In this document: piece after piece, positions 4,582 through 5,269 of the stretch
How positions within the stretch are numbered: the first letter of the stretch is position 1
How the letters are laid out: every line of letters starts with the position of its first letter
Origin: Caldilineaceae bacterium
GTDB taxonomy: Bacteria > Chloroflexota > Anaerolineae > Caldilineales > Caldilineaceae
Direction: 5' to 3'
Assembly: GCA_024643705.1 (NCBI GenBank)
Contig: JAHEML010000330.1
Location: 1 to 5,269, forward strand
DNA length: 5,269 nt
Position numbers and translations under genes: made by a program
Notes under the pieces: generated by a model
The model's database searches: none
What the model was told of the DNA's origin: nothing
Seen by the model: only the letters and a program-made list of their open reading frames with translations

Positions 4582-5268
4582 TTATTGCCCCAGCCCCGAC
4601 GGCAATTTCGAGAGCAGATTGTCTGGCCGTTCGATGTTGGTTGCCAACACCTGCTCTTGTACCCATGCACTAAAAGCCTGGGATTTCTCTTGGGCGATGG
4701 TGTTCTCGTCTTTGGGACGGTTTTCATCCCGTTCGAGTACTTCGATGATGTGATAACCGAACTGGGTTTTAATGGGTTCACTGATTTCGCCGATGGGCAG
4801 GGTAAAGACCGCCTCGTCGAATTCGGGGACATATGCGCCCCGGGCTGCCCAGCCCAAATCGCCCCCATTGGCCCCGCTGCCTGTGTCAGCGCTGTATTGG
4901 GCCGCCAGCACGGCAAAGTCTTCGCCGTCCAGAATCCGCTGACGAAGCTCTGTCGCCAGGGCCAATGCCTCGGCGTCAGTCATAATCCCGTCATCCACCG
5001 GGGCAGCAGTATCCGTGATCACAGCAGTATCCGTGATCGCAGCGGTATCAGTAATCGCACTGGTATCAGTAATCGCACCCGTGTCGCTCAGGGTCTCGCT
5101 GGTTGCAACTTCGGGTGCGGCAACATCGGTTGTGCCGGTCAATTCATCTGTACCCGTGATAGATGAAGTCTCGTCAACCACAGGTGGGTCGATTCTGATC
5201 AGAATGTGGCGGGCGTGGGCCTGTTCTTCAGTAAGCGACACCTTCTCGTCACCGATGGTTTCCACCAT
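4582..5268 (-). CDS. PpiC/parvulin-type peptidyl-prolyl cis-trans isomerase (5' end outside window)
   Basis: Rotamase that probably helps fold exported proteins at the outer face of the membrane. 228 residues are visible; the frame is open to the window edge and the Met at 5268-5266 is probably internal, so signal and N-terminal chaperone regions lie outside. Visible parts: parvulin strand HARHILIR (about residues 18-25), a Thr/Asp/Ala-rich insert (about 27-97), helix ALATELRQRILDGEDFAVLA (103-122), YSAD, the NGGDLGW box (134-140), VPEFDEAVF, GEISEPIKTQFGYHIIEVLE (160-179) and a C-terminal tail. The two parvulin histidines, His21 and His173, are present, so the fold should be active. The insert contains four six-residue repeats and is unusual inside this small domain. 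The gene converges with the transporter operon and appears unrelated to it. PrsA- or SurA-like naming cannot be decided from this fragment. Confidence 0.9.
   Translation of the reverse strand: MVETIGDEKVSLTEEQAHARHILIRIDPPVVDETSSITGTDELTGTTDVAAPEVATSETLSDTGAITDTSAITDTAAITDTAVITDTAAPVDDGIMTDAEALALATELRQRILDGEDFAVLAAQYSADTGSGANGGDLGWAARGAYVPEFDEAVFTLPIGEISEPIKTQFGYHIIEVLERDENRPKDENTIAQEKSQAFSAWVQEQVLATNIERPDNLLSKLPSGLGQ
5006..5077 (-). repeat. 18-bp tandem repeat coding for ITDTA units
   Basis: Four 18-base units lie at 5006-5023, 5024-5041, 5042-5059 and 5060-5077. Units 1 and 2 differ at one base and units 3 and 4 at two bases, with more changes between the two pairs. On the minus strand they code in frame for AITDTS, AITDTA, AITDTA and VITDTA, so copy number can change without a frameshift. 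They form the core of the insert in the isomerase. Confidence 0.88.
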
Positions 5269-5269
5269 T

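Noticed and set aside
4579..5166. Plus-strand open frame (195 codons) opposite the isomerase gene
   Set aside because: The minus strand codes for clear parvulin motifs in this region; the plus-strand repeats simply mirror the 18-bp repeat.

Overview
The window most likely comes from a member of the Chloroflexota (Anaerolineae/Caldilineae-like), with fairly high G+C. The main reason is the gene set: an FMN riboswitch placed directly before an NMT1/THI5-type ABC importer, an arrangement I know from Chloroflexus-type bacteria as the RibXY flavin transporter. The binding protein is a lipoprotein, as expected for uptake across a single cytoplasmic membrane. The assignment to phylum is inference, as no marker gene was compared.

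Layout. Bases 3-1247 hold the 3' part of lysS (class II lysyl-tRNA synthetase). Its acidic tail and stop codon lie inside a short 15-bp tandem repeat. The 472-base gap that follows (1248-1719) is almost wholly regulatory. It has a complete FMN riboswitch aptamer (1329-1465), a strong intrinsic terminator (1539-1568), a further long hairpin (1594-1617) and a second strong intrinsic terminator (1637-1666). Bases 1720-4450 are a compact three-gene operon: permease (ribX), flavin-binding lipoprotein candidate (ribY) and ATPase. The last part (4582 to the right edge) is a convergent gene on the minus strand for a PpiC/parvulin-type peptidyl-prolyl isomerase, cut by the window edge. The 131 bases between the convergent genes contain a perfect 28-bp inverted repeat running into three 16-bp direct repeats.

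How it works together. The three transporter genes supply all parts of an importer: a lipid-anchored binding protein, a membrane channel subunit (acting as a homodimer) and an ATPase. The substrate is not readable from the proteins alone, because the family also includes thiamine-precursor, sulfonate and nitrate importers. The riboswitch points to riboflavin or a related flavin. When FMN is plentiful the aptamer should fold and allow the terminator to form, shutting off import. When FMN is scarce, the 3' conserved core of the aptamer (CCGGATGAG, 1450-1458) can instead pair with the 3' arm of the terminator (1554-1561), which is a plausible antiterminator. lysS and the isomerase look like unrelated housekeeping neighbours.

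Points worth a second look are a 13-base hairpin inserted into loop L2 of the aptamer, the tandem terminators, the repeat cluster between the convergent genes, and a repeat-built threonine/aspartate-rich insert of about 70 residues inside the parvulin domain.
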